The notes: generated by a model not told the origin, from the sequence alone. 64,000 nucleotides of DNA from Ruminococcus sp. (GCA_017525915.1 JAFXSC010000024.1:1-64000), one strand, 5' to 3'; numbered from the stretch's first letter, positions 42,309-51,415 are shown. Translations and numbers: made by a program.

Positions 42309-42980
42309 ATGGAAAACACTATTGAAAAAAACAAGAACGTCAGAAACATCAACAGGATAGGTAAAATTATGAAGATCATACTGAGGATATCTCAGGTCTT
42401 CATGGTTATCGGGTTTATCGCGGTCGCAGCCGGAATGATAATACTCATGGCGGTACCGATAGACGATATCAGGATCAGACCGAGCTTCCACCTCGACGTT
42501 GACTACAATACCGAGGATTTCAACAGTTCCAGCTCCGACCTGAAACTCAACAACAAGAAGTACGATTTTGACATTGAGGGCTTTGCGGTCGATCTCTACA
42601 CCAAGACCCACAAGATCGACAACAAAATGAGCACACTCAGCGTTGACGGCGATGGCGAGGAGATCACCGGCAGCGAGATACGTCTCTTTGTCATGAAGAA
42701 GCTCATCGTGGCTGAACTGTTCCTCGCGGCGGCATTCGTTGCGCTCACATTCGGTGCAAAGCTTGCAAAGGCACTCCAGAAGTGCGATACGCCTTTCAGT
42801 GACGAAATAATCATGAGGCTGACACGCTTCGGAAAATCACTCATACCTCTCGGCATCATCTCGCTTTTCACAAGCGGTATCAGCACAGGCATCGTCATTC
42901 CGCTTCTCATGCTGTTCCTGTTCATCAGCCTTTTCAAGTACGGCGCAGAACTCCAGAAGGAAGCCGACGGTACGGTTTAA
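42309..42980 (+). CDS. DUF2975-like membrane protein
   Basis: A 223-aa protein with four hydrophobic segments: residues about 20-48 (IILRISQVFMVIGFIAVAAG), 128-152, 172-190 and 192-210, and an extracellular loop (about 50-115) rich in Asp/Asn. The TPFSDEIIMRLTRFGKSLI motif before the third segment matches DUF2975 proteins, which usually precede a YozG-type HTH gene, as here. Function unknown; it might sense or signal at the membrane together with the regulator. GGAGG precedes the start. Confidence 0.7.
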   Translation: MENTIEKNKNVRNINRIGKIMKIILRISQVFMVIGFIAVAAGMIILMAVPIDDIRIRPSFHLDVDYNTEDFNSSSSDLKLNNKKYDFDIEGFAVDLYTKTHKIDNKMSTLSVDGDGEEITGSEIRLFVMKKLIVAELFLAAAFVALTFGAKLAKALQKCDTPFSDEIIMRLTRFGKSLIPLGIISLFTSGISTGIVIPLLMLFLFISLFKYGAELQKEADGTV

Positions 42981-42989
42981 GGAGGAAGC

Positions 42990-43205
42990 ATGGCTATAAT
43001 ACTGAGGCTTGACCGGGTAATGGCTGACCGCAAAATGAGCCTTAACGAGCTGAGCGAGCAGGTGGGCATAAGCAATGTCAATCTCTCAAAGCTGAAGACC
43101 GGAAAGGTCAGTGCAATAAGGTTCTCGACGCTTGATGCGATATGCAGGACGCTTGACTGCCAGCCCGGCGATATACTTGAATATTCCCCGACTGACAGCG
43201 AATGA
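42990..43205 (+). CDS. HTH transcriptional regulator (Cro/CI, YozG-like)
   Basis: A 71-aa single-domain repressor: MAIILRLDRVMADRKMSLNE, then LSEQVGISNVNLSKLKTGKV as the helix-turn-helix, and LDAICRTLDCQPGDILEYSP. It lies 9 nt after the membrane-protein gene with AAGGAGG. Partners of DUF2975 genes are nearly always this type; it probably controls its own operon through the operators at 42128-42227. Confidence 0.85.
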   Translation: MAIILRLDRVMADRKMSLNELSEQVGISNVNLSKLKTGKVSAIRFSTLDAICRTLDCQPGDILEYSPTDSE

Positions 43206-43217
43206 TGCAATAACAAG

Positions 43218-43246
43218 ATTATACACCAACAGCGCAGAATTGTCAA
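43218..43246 (-). promoter_or_regulatory. Leftward consensus promoter antisense to the HTH operon
   Basis: Minus strand: TTGACA (43246-43241), 17-bp spacer, TATAAT (43223-43218). Of its 29 bases, 25 equal the ssrA promoter. No leftward gene follows, so it would make RNA antisense to the HTH and membrane-protein genes. Confidence 0.55.
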
Positions 43247-43258
43247 CTATTTCCGGAG

Positions 43259-43290
43259 GGACGCCCTTTCACAGAAGGGGCGTCCTTTTT
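43259..43290 (+). terminator. Terminator after the HTH gene
   Basis: GGACGCCC (43259-43266) pairs with GGGCGTCC (43278-43285), followed by TTTTT. It ends the DUF2975-like/HTH operon. Confidence 0.8.
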
Positions 43291-43378
43291 CTGATTCTGT
43301 GTCGCATTTGACATTCCGGCTTTGATAGTTTATTATAGAAAGGAAATACGGAACGTTCCACCTGATCAGGAGATTATC

Positions 43379-43942
43379 ATGACGCATAAAGAATACTTAT
43401 CGCTCGCGGAAAAGTCTCCGCCGGAAGCTCACCGAGCTCTGCTGAGCGAATACGGAAAATATGTCTATACCATCGTTTTCAGCCGCCTGCGAAGCTGTGC
43501 CGCGCCCGAGGATATCGAGGAATGCGTGGGCGATGTTTTCATCGAGCTCGCGCTGAATATCGCCGGCTCGGATTTCTATTCCGGCGACCTCAAAAACGCC
43601 GTCGGTACGCTTGCAAAGTGCCGCGCTATCAACTACTACAACCGACTGAGCACTCGGAATTCAAGACGTTCAGACCTCGGGGACGATGTGCCGGCAGAGG
43701 CGGATATTGCTGAAAACGCAGAGAAAAAAGAAATGCAGCGGATATTGCTGCGGTCTGTCAGTGAACTGGGAAAGCCGGATTCCGATATCCTGCTTCTCAG
43801 GTACTACTATGGGCTTACCGCCGCCGATATCGCGAAAAGGCTCGGCTTGAAGCCCCGAAACGTCCAGAAAAGAGCCGAAAGAGCTCTCGCAAGGCTCAGG
43901 GAGATACTTGAAAAAGCCGGCATCAGGAGGGATGATCTATGA
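43379..43942 (+). CDS. ECF-type RNA polymerase sigma factor
   Basis: A 187-aa sigma factor. Region 2 includes YGKYVYTIVFSRLRSCAAPE and DIEECVGDVFIELALNI; region 4 includes LGKPDSDILLLRYYYGLTAA and IAKRLGLKPRNVQKRAERAL, a clear helix-turn-helix. The start at 43379 follows AGGAG (a longer frame to 43322 lacks a site). It overlaps the next gene (ATGA), which encodes a membrane protein likely to hold it, so it responds to an extracellular signal. Ruminococcal and clostridial cellulolytic species use similar sigma/anti-sigma pairs to sense polysaccharides. Confidence 0.88.
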   Translation: MTHKEYLSLAEKSPPEAHRALLSEYGKYVYTIVFSRLRSCAAPEDIEECVGDVFIELALNIAGSDFYSGDLKNAVGTLAKCRAINYYNRLSTRNSRRSDLGDDVPAEADIAENAEKKEMQRILLRSVSELGKPDSDILLLRYYYGLTAADIAKRLGLKPRNVQKRAERALARLREILEKAGIRRDDL

Positions 43943-45489
43943 AACGTACTGAACTTGATAAGCTTGAAGACCTCGACCCCGAGCTTGCCGAAAAGCTCGC
44001 TGATATGTGTTCTCCGCTCGATGAGGCGGCACAGGCACGCATACTTTCAAGGATCGACGGAGCTACAGACGGCATTGGTGGCGGCAGCGCGGAAACGGTT
44101 TCCGGCGTTGATATCTACAAAAGACCTGCATGGAGGAAATTCGCTGCGGCAGCGGCAGCTGTGCTGCTCACTGCCGGATTTGCAGGGGGAGCGTATCTTG
44201 CAGCAAGGAGCGGCAGGGGCTTCCGAAAGGACGAGGATACCGTGCCTGTTTCTGCCGCTGAAAGCGAGGATATGAGCCAAAGAGCTTCCGTTCAGGAGGA
44301 TACCTCCGGGGAAGGCTCCGAGGGCGTTACGGACGGGAACACCGAGTCCGGGCAGGACAATTCTCTCGTTGAGCCTGTGACCTCCGCAGAGCAGGAGATC
44401 GTTTCATCTGAGGGAACACAGCCGCCTACCGAAGCCGAAAATCCGACATCTGCCGCGGTAACTACCGCTGAGTACACTGAGGTGACGACGGCTTCAACGA
44501 CCGTGCCGGACACTGTTCCGGACATAAGCCCCGTGGAAGTCAATTTTAAAAAGTCCGAGGTGCGCGAGTGGTTCAGCAGACCGCTCGGAAGCAGCGATGA
44601 AGCGCTGAAAGTAACGCTCGGCGAGTATTTCGGCGACAAGGTGTTCATCGCAAGAGACGACGGCGTTTACTGGAAACTCAGGGGCGGGACCGGGGAGTAC
44701 CGCATCGAAGGCGGATTTGCCGTGCTCATTTCGGACGCATACTTCACTGATGTGAACGGAGACGGCTATCCGGAGCTCTGCATGACCGTTGAAGCCGGAA
44801 GCGGAGTGAGCATCAACTACATTCTGGTGTACGATATCCGCAATGACAAGAGATACAGCCTGTTCGGCGATGATAATTGCAGTTATTCGCTGCAAAGCAC
44901 AGACGATGCCGACTTCCTTGCTGTTAAAAAGACATGGAGCAGCATTTCAGAGGTAATAGACGGTCAGAAGGTCGGATATTCCGAATCTGCCGAGGTAAAG
45001 GGCAGACTTGCCTTAATCGGTGAGACGCTGATGATCTCGAGGAGGGACGTCGAAGTTACCGAGGAAACGGCAAAGAAATGCGCTGTCTGCGATGTCAACA
45101 GGGACGGTACTGTCAACTGCTATGACGCTTATCTCCTTCTTCATTATATCGCTCAAAAAAGGCTCGGCACCGTTGACAGCTATATAGAGAGCATCGGCGA
45201 TACTGACGGTGACGGTGCAGTAAAAGCTGTGGACGTATCGTGGGTGTATATGTACCTCAAGAAAGTCGGTATCCCCGGCGATATCAATGAGGACGGCACT
45301 GTTGACAGCAAGGACGCTGAGTACCTGAGCGACTGCGTCGAGCACATGGACGAGCTGAGCACTACCCAGGTCACCGACAAACAGGTGCAGTTCATGCGCT
45401 GCAATACATTCGGCGACCTCAATGCCGACGGAGAGATAAACGCGGCTGACGCTGACTTCCTCGCCGATGCAATAAAGACGATAAAATGA
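43939..45489 (+). CDS. Membrane anti-sigma-like protein with two extracellular dockerins
   Basis: A 516-aa protein. Residues 1-65 are cytoplasmic and could bind the sigma factor; there is no zinc anti-sigma HxxxCxxC motif. A membrane helix lies at about 66-88 (KFAAAAAAVLLTAGFAGGAY). Residues 95-195 form a Ser/Thr/Glu-rich linker. A globular region (about 197-375) has an FG-GAP-like calcium loop DVNGDGYPEL. Two dockerin-type modules end the protein: 384-444 (DVNRDGTVNCYDAYLLL, DTDGDGAVKAVDVSWVY) and 447-516 (DINEDGTVDSKDAEYL, DLNADGEINAADADFL). It overlaps the sigma gene by 4 nt. The outer dockerins could dock to a cohesin and link cellulosome state to gene control (inference). Confidence 0.8.
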   Translation: MKRTELDKLEDLDPELAEKLADMCSPLDEAAQARILSRIDGATDGIGGGSAETVSGVDIYKRPAWRKFAAAAAAVLLTAGFAGGAYLAARSGRGFRKDEDTVPVSAAESEDMSQRASVQEDTSGEGSEGVTDGNTESGQDNSLVEPVTSAEQEIVSSEGTQPPTEAENPTSAAVTTAEYTEVTTASTTVPDTVPDISPVEVNFKKSEVREWFSRPLGSSDEALKVTLGEYFGDKVFIARDDGVYWKLRGGTGEYRIEGGFAVLISDAYFTDVNGDGYPELCMTVEAGSGVSINYILVYDIRNDKRYSLFGDDNCSYSLQSTDDADFLAVKKTWSSISEVIDGQKVGYSESAEVKGRLALIGETLMISRRDVEVTEETAKKCAVCDVNRDGTVNCYDAYLLLHYIAQKRLGTVDSYIESIGDTDGDGAVKAVDVSWVYMYLKKVGIPGDINEDGTVDSKDAEYLSDCVEHMDELSTTQVTDKQVQFMRCNTFGDLNADGEINAADADFLADAIKTIK

Positions 45490-45515
45490 ACAACTGAAAG
45501 TCTGTAATTATTTGA

Positions 45516-45540
45516 AAAGGGACGCGATATGCGTCCCTTT
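45516..45540. terminator. Bidirectional terminator
   Basis: AAAGGGACGC (45516-45525) pairs with GCGTCCCTTT (45531-45540). It lies between the convergent dockerin-protein and TerY-C genes. Confidence 0.75.
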
Positions 45541-45556
45541 GCGTATACTTTATTGT

Positions 45557-45904
45557 TCACATATCACCGCCGCGGACGCTTACTGCGTCGGTGGTGGTGG
45601 TGATATCGCCGGTAAGACCGCACCAGCCGCAGGTGATGCGCTCCTCCTTGTTCCAGCACGAGAGCTTTCCGCATCTGCCGCAGATAACGAACTCCTTCGA
45701 GCCGCAGTACGGGCAGCCGTTGAAGCCCTCGGCAGGGGAGAGGTTGCCGGTTATCTTGGTCCTGTCATAGCCCTCGCGTGAGGCTCTGCCCTCATCGAGA
45801 GGGAATGCCCATGTACGCAGCCAGTCACCGCCGCGCTCCTCTATCCTTACGCCGTAGGAACGCTTGGTCTCCGGACATTTCATAAGTATAACATTCGCTT
45901 TCAT
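45557..45904 (-). CDS. TerY-C metal-binding domain protein
   Basis: A 115-aa protein: MKANVILMKCPETKRSYGVR, RTWAFPLDEGRASREGYDRT, and two zinc ribbons (CPYCGSKEFVICGRCGKLSC and CGWCG). This matches the TerY-C domain found at the end of TerY-like von Willebrand A proteins of tellurium-resistance/stress clusters; here it stands alone. It is third in the operon after the kinase-like and Sel1 genes, 18 nt behind the latter. Role probably scaffolding or substrate binding in a phosphorylation-linked module (inference). Confidence 0.75.
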   Translation of the reverse strand: MKANVILMKCPETKRSYGVRIEERGGDWLRTWAFPLDEGRASREGYDRTKITGNLSPAEGFNGCPYCGSKEFVICGRCGKLSCWNKEERITCGWCGLTGDITTTTDAVSVRGGDM

Positions 45905-45922
45905 TGCTCGACCGCCTTTCTG

Positions 45923-47476
45923 TCAGACATTATCGTAGTCAACGCCGTATTTCTGGGCTATGCCCCTTGCGATAGGCTCGCTCGGGATAAGATACTGTCC
46001 GCCGTATTTATGGCATCTTACAAGCATCACAGCCGCTTCACTGTCGCCGCGGACAGCCGCCTTTGAGAACCAGTCCGAAGCCTTCTGGCAGTTCTTTTCC
46101 GTGCCGCTGCCGTTCATATACATATAACCGAGAGCCTTCTGAGCGTGGGTATTGCCCTGCTGTGCCGAAAGCTCATACATCTGCTTTGCAACGGAGCTGT
46201 CCTTGGTTATGCCCTGACCGTGTTCACTGCACCAGCCGAGAGAATACTGCGCGTCGGGATCCGACTGCGCTGCGGCTTTTCTGTACCACATTGCCGCTTC
46301 GGTGAAATTCCGCTCAACGCCCCAGCCATTGAATTTGCACTCCGCGAAGTTGTACTGTCCGCGCGGATGACCGTTCTTTGCGGCTTTCTTCCAGAGCTCT
46401 GCTGCGAACCGCTTGTTCTGGGGAACACCACTGCCGTTGAAATAGCAGAGCGCAAGGTTATTCAGCGAGTCGAGGTCGCCTGCGCTGGAAGCCCTCTTGT
46501 AGAGCTCGGCAGCCTTTTCCGGATCGGCTGCGATGCCTGTTCCTGTGGAAAGGCAGCAGGCGTAGTTGAACATTCCCGGCGGATAATTCTGGTCGGACGC
46601 TCTCTTGTACCACATGACCGCTTTTTCACGGTCGGCAGGGGTGCCTGTGCCGTTGTAGAAGGCGTTGCCGACTGCGAACTGTGCCGCAGGACTTCCGCTC
46701 TCGGCATCGCGCAGGAGCTTTTCAAGCGTGCTGTCCTCACTTGTTTCGATGCCGTACCTCTCAGCGTAGCGGGCAGCTCGTTCGGGATTGGCTTCGAGGT
46801 TCTTTCCGCCGATACGGAAGCACATGACGAGTGACTTCTGTGACTCGAAATCGCCCTGTTCAGCGGCTTCCCTGTACCAGTGCGCGGCTTTTCCGAGGTC
46901 GGGCTCGGTACCGATGCCGGAGTGCCAGCAGGCGGCGAGCTTTTTCTGCGAGCTGCAGTCGCCGCGCTCAGCCGAGCGTGTGTACCATTCAACGGCGCGT
47001 TTGTAGTCCTGCTTAACGCCGCGTCCGTAGTAGAAGCATTCGCCGAGGTTGAAGCAGGCGTCGTTGTCTCCGTTCTCAGCCCTGCGGAAAAGGTCCTCTA
47101 TGACCGAGCCGGAAGAAGCCTCAGCCGCGGAATTACCGCCGCTTATGTCAACGTTCCAGCCTATCGCATAGGCGAGACTGTAAGCGACCATAGCCGCCTT
47201 TTCCTCGTTGAGGTATTCTCCTATCGAAGCAAGAGCCGCATTTATTACGTTCTCAGGCTGCTTCGTTCCGGAGCTGACCGCGCTGTCCTCGCGCAGATAG
47301 AGCTTTCCGATATCCTCACTGAGAGCAACATAGAAAGCCTTGTTTTCCTTTGAAAGCTTCGGGGCAAGGTCGCTCAGAGCCGCGCAGAAGCGCTTCCTGT
47401 CGGCGATTATTTCCTTCCCGAACATATCCGTGACCTGTTTTGCCGCCGATGCGGCAGCTGATATATCCTGCTTCAT
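45923..47476 (-). CDS. Sel1-repeat protein
   Basis: A 517-aa protein with an unrelated 120-residue N-terminus followed by about ten Sel1-type 36-residue repeats of the AAxWYRKAAEQGDxxAQxxLG kind (for example AVEWYTRSAERGDCSSQKKL, AMWYRKAAAQSDPDAQYSLG). Such repeats form superhelical interaction surfaces. No signal peptide, so it is cytoplasmic. Its start overlaps the end of the kinase-like gene by 4 nt. Probably an adaptor in the same module as the TerY-C protein. Confidence 0.88.
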   Translation of the reverse strand: MKQDISAAASAAKQVTDMFGKEIIADRKRFCAALSDLAPKLSKENKAFYVALSEDIGKLYLREDSAVSSGTKQPENVINAALASIGEYLNEEKAAMVAYSLAYAIGWNVDISGGNSAAEASSGSVIEDLFRRAENGDNDACFNLGECFYYGRGVKQDYKRAVEWYTRSAERGDCSSQKKLAACWHSGIGTEPDLGKAAHWYREAAEQGDFESQKSLVMCFRIGGKNLEANPERAARYAERYGIETSEDSTLEKLLRDAESGSPAAQFAVGNAFYNGTGTPADREKAVMWYKRASDQNYPPGMFNYACCLSTGTGIAADPEKAAELYKRASSAGDLDSLNNLALCYFNGSGVPQNKRFAAELWKKAAKNGHPRGQYNFAECKFNGWGVERNFTEAAMWYRKAAAQSDPDAQYSLGWCSEHGQGITKDSSVAKQMYELSAQQGNTHAQKALGYMYMNGSGTEKNCQKASDWFSKAAVRGDSEAAVMLVRCHKYGGQYLIPSEPIARGIAQKYGVDYDNV

Positions 47477-48453
47477 TGCTCCTCCTGAAAAGCGTATGGA
47501 AAGTATTCGCGGACGATACCGATGATAACGTTCTCCGTGCTCATATAGCTCCTTAGCTGTTCCGTAAGCGCAGCAGCGCGTTCATGGCACTGTGCGCGTG
47601 TCCTGCCGAAATAGCCCTCGCCGGTCAGAAAGTCCGTGAGGTAGCGTACAGCAAGCTCGCAGGCGGAGCGGAGTATGCCGCTGTAAAGGCTTCTCACCTC
47701 GCCCGGAGAGAGTATTCCCTGCAAGCCTTCTGCAAATCCGGCAGTAGCGGCTCTTATCCTGTTCGTGTCAGGTGTACCGGCAGGGCACAGCGAGCGGATG
47801 AGGTCGCCGTAGTCGAGCGCTGCATAGCTTTTCATCACCGTGTCGAGGTCGATAACGGTTGAGACCTTGCCGGTTATCACATTGTCGAGCTTTGCGTCGC
47901 CGTGGATATTCCGGAGAGGGAGTGACGGCGGGAAGCACTCTGCAAGGCTTCTGCCGATGCCGGCAAGCGTAACGCAGAGCTCGTTCTCCGCACCGCTGGA
48001 AACTGCTTCAAGCCGCAATAAATAGCTCTGAAAGTCGTGGTAGCCTTCGAGTGCCGGACTGAGCTCCGCATCCGAGATAACGCGCATGAACGTCCCGAAT
48101 GCAAGTCCTGCCGTAAAGCAGTCAGCGGTCCCGGGCTCGGCAAAGCGGTACATACGCCACAGCCTTCCGTCAGCAATGACGTAATTCCTGCCCCCGGCGG
48201 AAAGAAACTCCGGAACGGCAACATCAGCGCAGTCCCGGTGTGAAAAAGCCTTCTGTACTGCGGCGATGTTGGACATTACAGTCTCCGGACGTGGGAATAC
48301 CGCCGGATTGAGCGACTGGAGAATGTAGGCAGTGCCGTCCGAGGTGAGCTTATATGTGGAGTTTATGTGCCCTGTGCCGAGCATTTCCGGACTGCTGTCC
48401 GGCACGATGCCGAAAAGCCGGCAGACAGCGGCAGGATGAGATTTAAAATCCAT
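47473..48453 (-). CDS. Phosphotransferase (APH-family, sugar-kinase-like)
   Basis: A 326-aa kinase of the aminoglycoside phosphotransferase superfamily. The N-lobe has GTGHINSTYKLTSDGTAYIL and QSLNPAVFPRPETVMSNI; the catalytic loop is NIHGDAKLDNVI (HxD...N) and the metal-binding Asp lies in VIDLDTVMKSYAALDYGDLI. The N-lobe phrase INSTY and QxxN resembles N-acetylhexosamine 1-kinase-like proteins, so a sugar substrate is likelier than an antibiotic. First gene of a three-gene operon with Sel1 and TerY-C. Confidence 0.8.
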   Translation of the reverse strand: MDFKSHPAAVCRLFGIVPDSSPEMLGTGHINSTYKLTSDGTAYILQSLNPAVFPRPETVMSNIAAVQKAFSHRDCADVAVPEFLSAGGRNYVIADGRLWRMYRFAEPGTADCFTAGLAFGTFMRVISDAELSPALEGYHDFQSYLLRLEAVSSGAENELCVTLAGIGRSLAECFPPSLPLRNIHGDAKLDNVITGKVSTVIDLDTVMKSYAALDYGDLIRSLCPAGTPDTNRIRAATAGFAEGLQGILSPGEVRSLYSGILRSACELAVRYLTDFLTGEGYFGRTRAQCHERAAALTEQLRSYMSTENVIIGIVREYFPYAFQEEQ

Positions 48454-48585
48454 AATTCATAATAGAGATGTCCGGCGCTGCCGGACGGATTTAAAGTCAG
48501 TTGCCGTGAGCTAAAGCAGACTTCCGGTCTGTAAAGAGTGAACGAGCTATCGAGTGACAACGCGGAAGCCCGCGGGAGCTCCCGG

Positions 48586-49944
48586 TTAATTCTTGAGGCT
48601 CTGCATAGGCGCAGGGATACGTCCTCCGCGGCTGATAAACTTCGCAGGCGACTTCTCCCTGATAGGCATAACAGGACCGCTTCCGAGCAGACCGCCGAAT
48701 TCGAGAGTTTCGCCCTCCTTCCTGCCGATAGCAGGGATAAGGCGTACAGCGGTGGTCTTGGAGTTGACCATGCCGATAGCGGCTTCGTCCGCAATAATAG
48801 CGGAAATGGTCTCGGGAGTGATGTCGCCGGGAACTACTATCATGTCAAGTCCGACTGAGCATACCGCTGTCATTGCCTCGAGCTTCTCAAGGCTCAGAAC
48901 GCCGGCAACTGCCGCATCTATCATTCCTGCGTCCTCCGAAACGGGGATAAATGCGCCGGAAAGTCCGCCGACTGTCGAGGAAGCCATTACGCCGCCCTTC
49001 TTTACTGCATCGTTGAGCATTGCAAGGCAGGCGGTTGTACCGTGAGTGCCGCACATTTCAAGTCCCATTTCTTCAAGGATATGGGCAACGCTGTCGCCGA
49101 CAGCCGGTGTAGGTGCGAGCGAGAGGTCAACTATGCCGAAGGGCACTCCGAGCAGCTCGGAAGCTCTTGCGCCGACAAGCTGACCCATACGGGTTATCTT
49201 GAATGCAGTCTTTTTGATGACGTCAGCTATCTCGTCGATAGAGGCATCGGGGTATTTCGTGAGGGCAGCGCGTACAACTCCCGGACCGGATACGCCGACG
49301 TGTATCTCGCAGTCGGGCTCGCCGACTCCGTGGAAGGCACCTGCCATGAAGGGGTTATCCTCAACGGCATTGCAGAACACAACGAGCTTTGCAGGTCCTA
49401 TGCAGTCGCGGTCGGCAGTTCTCTCTGCGGACTGCTTCACTATCTGACCCATTATCTTTACGGCGTCCATATTGATACCGGACTTGGTAGAACCGATATT
49501 TACGGACGAGCATATATTCTGGGTAACGTCAAGGGCTTCCGGGATAGACTTTATAAGTGCCATGTCACCGGCGCTGAAGCCCTTGTGTACGAGGGCTGAA
49601 TAGCCTCCGATGAAGTTTACTCCGCAGGTATCAGCCGCTCTCTGGAGGGCTTTTGCGAACTTCACGGGGTCGCCGTCCGGGCAGGCTGCACAGAGCATGG
49701 CGATAGGGGTCACGGAGATCCTCTTGTTGACGATCGGGATACCGTACTCGGTCTCGATCTGCTGACCGACAGCAACGAGATTGCCGGCCCTTGATACTAT
49801 CTTGTTATAGACCTTTTCGCAGGCTTTGTCGATGTCGGTGTCGATACAGTCGAGGAGGGAGATACCCATGGTTATTGTACGGATATCGAGGTATTCGTCC
49901 TGTATCATTCTTATCGTTTCGAGTATATTATAAGCGTTAAGCAT
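48586..49944 (-). CDS. PFL family protein (DUF711/UPF0210)
   Basis: A 452-aa protein starting [20 protein letters not shown] at 49944, with GAAAGGA 10 nt upstream (a TTG at 49962 is less likely). Typical PFL-family segments include [45 protein letters not shown], and [19 protein letters not shown]. It is distantly like pyruvate-formate lyase but lacks the glycyl-radical activation context; the biochemical role is not established. It follows an ACT-domain gene, the standard pairing in Firmicutes. Confidence 0.92.
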   Translation of the reverse strand: MLNAYNILETIRMIQDEYLDIRTITMGISLLDCIDTDIDKACEKVYNKIVSRAGNLVAVGQQIETEYGIPIVNKRISVTPIAMLCAACPDGDPVKFAKALQRAADTCGVNFIGGYSALVHKGFSAGDMALIKSIPEALDVTQNICSSVNIGSTKSGINMDAVKIMGQIVKQSAERTADRDCIGPAKLVVFCNAVEDNPFMAGAFHGVGEPDCEIHVGVSGPGVVRAALTKYPDASIDEIADVIKKTAFKITRMGQLVGARASELLGVPFGIVDLSLAPTPAVGDSVAHILEEMGLEMCGTHGTTACLAMLNDAVKKGGVMASSTVGGLSGAFIPVSEDAGMIDAAVAGVLSLEKLEAMTAVCSVGLDMIVVPGDITPETISAIIADEAAIGMVNSKTTAVRLIPAIGRKEGETLEFGGLLGSGPVMPIREKSPAKFISRGGRIPAPMQSLKN

Positions 49945-49962
49945 CAGCGGTCTTCCTTTCAA

Positions 49963-50232
49963 TCAGACGTTGTGCATGGAGTTGAAGATATCCTCGTGCA
50001 TTGTATGGATAGAGAGTCCGAGTTCCTTGCCAAGCGAGTTCATTCTGTCAACGAGTACGGAGAAATCCGCTGTTATACCGGTGATATCCACCAGCATTAT
50101 CATAGCGAACATATCCTGTAATACGCTCTGTGTCACTTCAATGACATTTACGTTGTATTCGGCGCAGATGCCGCTTACTTTGTGAAGGATGCCAACAGTG
50201 TCCTTACCTATAACAGTTACGACTGCTCTCAT
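49963..50232 (-). CDS. ACT domain protein (UPF0237)
   Basis: An 89-aa protein: MRAVVTVIGKDTVGILHKVS, AEYNVNVIEVTQSVLQDMFA, and MIMLVDITGITADFSVLVD. One ACT domain followed by a short helical tail; ACT domains bind amino acids and regulate partners. The start at 50232 follows GGAGG. It sits 18 nt upstream of the PFL gene and probably regulates it or senses its ligand. Confidence 0.9.
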   Translation of the reverse strand: MRAVVTVIGKDTVGILHKVSGICAEYNVNVIEVTQSVLQDMFAMIMLVDITGITADFSVLVDRMNSLGKELGLSIHTMHEDIFNSMHNV

Positions 50233-50283
50233 AAAAAATACCTCCGTTTGGTTATTGTGTCTTCCGGCACATAGTCTGTTATT

Positions 50284-50313
50284 ATTATAACATATTCGTA
50301 TAATGAATGTCAA
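50284..50313 (-). promoter_or_regulatory. Promoter of the ACT-PFL operon
   Basis: Minus strand: TTGACA (50313-50308), 18-bp spacer, TATAAT (50289-50284), about 50 nt before the ACT gene start. Confidence 0.75.
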
Positions 50314-50430
50314 CTGCCTCCGCGGCGTAAGCGCGGAATTATGCCGTCCCCCAAAAAATTTTTCAAAAACAGTGGAAAATAATTTCCGGATGTGTTATAA
50401 TAATATAATACTTTATCAATGAGGTGAATT

Positions 50431-51282
50431 ATGAATTTTATCGACTGCCATACACATACGGAGTTTTCTATGGATTCCGAAGCCGATATCAATAAATGCG
50501 TGCAGCGTGCCGCGGAACTCGGGCTCGCCGCCTACGCCGTTACCGACCACTGCGAGTGCAATGCGTGGTACACCGAGGAGCACTATTCCGATGCCGAAAA
50601 AGCACTTCTCTGCACCTATAACGATGCCGCCTGCTTTGAAGGCTCTGTCGCTGCCGTTACCGAACTGAAGGAAAAATATGCCGGAAAGCTCAATATCGTC
50701 TGCGGTGTCGAGCTTGGTCAGATACTTCTTGATACCGAAGTCGCACGGAAGGTCAATTCCGACCCGCGTCTCGATTTCATCATCGGTTCCGTGCATCAGG
50801 TGCGCGGCGAGAAGGATTTCTACTTCCTCGAATACGATAAAATGACAATGGACGAGATATATGACCTTCTGGAGCGCTATTTCACGGAGGTCTTTGAGCT
50901 CAGCAGGACCGACCTTTTCGATGTTGTAGGACACATAACCTATTCCCTGCGCTACATGAAGCAGAGACACGGCATCTGTCCCGATATAAGCCGCTTTGAC
51001 GATATCATCGCGGAGACCTTCCGCAATCTTGCGCGGAATGGAAAAGGTATCGAGATAAACACCTCCGGTATCAGACAGGGCTTCGGTAACACGTTTCCCG
51101 ATGCGAAATATGTCAGGCTGTTCCGCGATTTGGGCGGCGAGATACTGTCGGTCGGCTCGGATTCGCATACAGTCGAGGATATCGGTGCAAACGTCCGCGA
51201 GGGCGCTGAAATAGCCGCCGGCTCAGGTTTCACAAGGCTTGCTTATTTCAAAAAGCGGAAGCCGCACTTTATAGAGCACTGA
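50431..51282 (+). CDS. PHP-family phosphatase, histidinol-phosphatase-like
   Basis: A 283-aa metal-dependent phosphoesterase. FIDCHTHTEFSMDSEADINK gives the HxH motif, AVTDHCECNAW the DH motif, GVELGQ the conserved Glu, FIIGSVHQV the GSxH, DVVGHI the xGH, and SVGSDSHTVEDIG the DxH. It resembles HisJ/HisK-type histidinol-phosphatase of the PHP family, the last dephosphorylation step of histidine synthesis. As no other his gene is nearby, another phosphoester is possible. Confidence 0.88.
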   Translation: MNFIDCHTHTEFSMDSEADINKCVQRAAELGLAAYAVTDHCECNAWYTEEHYSDAEKALLCTYNDAACFEGSVAAVTELKEKYAGKLNIVCGVELGQILLDTEVARKVNSDPRLDFIIGSVHQVRGEKDFYFLEYDKMTMDEIYDLLERYFTEVFELSRTDLFDVVGHITYSLRYMKQRHGICPDISRFDDIIAETFRNLARNGKGIEINTSGIRQGFGNTFPDAKYVRLFRDLGGEILSVGSDSHTVEDIGANVREGAEIAAGSGFTRLAYFKKRKPHFIEH

Positions 51283-51415
51283 GCCGCCTGTAATTCTGAA
51301 TTGAGAGCGGCGGTGTCACCTGCACAATTTTTGATTCATCGCCGAAGGCGATATCATTAATTCCGAATTGAATAATTATGCATTATGAATTATTATAAGG
51401 AGAGGAAGTAAATAT
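51283..51415. repeat. Intergenic AT-rich palindromic repeat region
   Basis: The gap contains TCTGAATTGAGAG, TTCATCGCCGAAGGCGAT, TTCCGAATTGAATAATTATG and CATTATGAATTATTATAAGG, with small inverted repeats (ATCGCC-GAA-GGCGAT). Related phrases occur at 48450-48470 and 53975-53995. They look like a dispersed intergenic repeat of the genome. The last AAGGAGAGG is the ribosome-binding site of the following gene. Confidence 0.4.

Noticed and set aside
42102..42611. 169-aa minus-strand ORF upstream of smpB
   Set aside because: It overlaps the operator/promoter region and is antisense to the DUF2975-like gene; no recognisable protein features.
46145..46834. 229-aa plus-strand ORF opposite the Sel1-repeat gene
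   Set aside because: Its length comes from the periodic, GC-rich Sel1 coding sequence on the other strand.
51283..51415. Riboswitch upstream of the Lrp-aminotransferase operon
   Set aside because: The hairpins are short, the composition resembles a dispersed intergenic repeat, and no known aptamer motif is visible.
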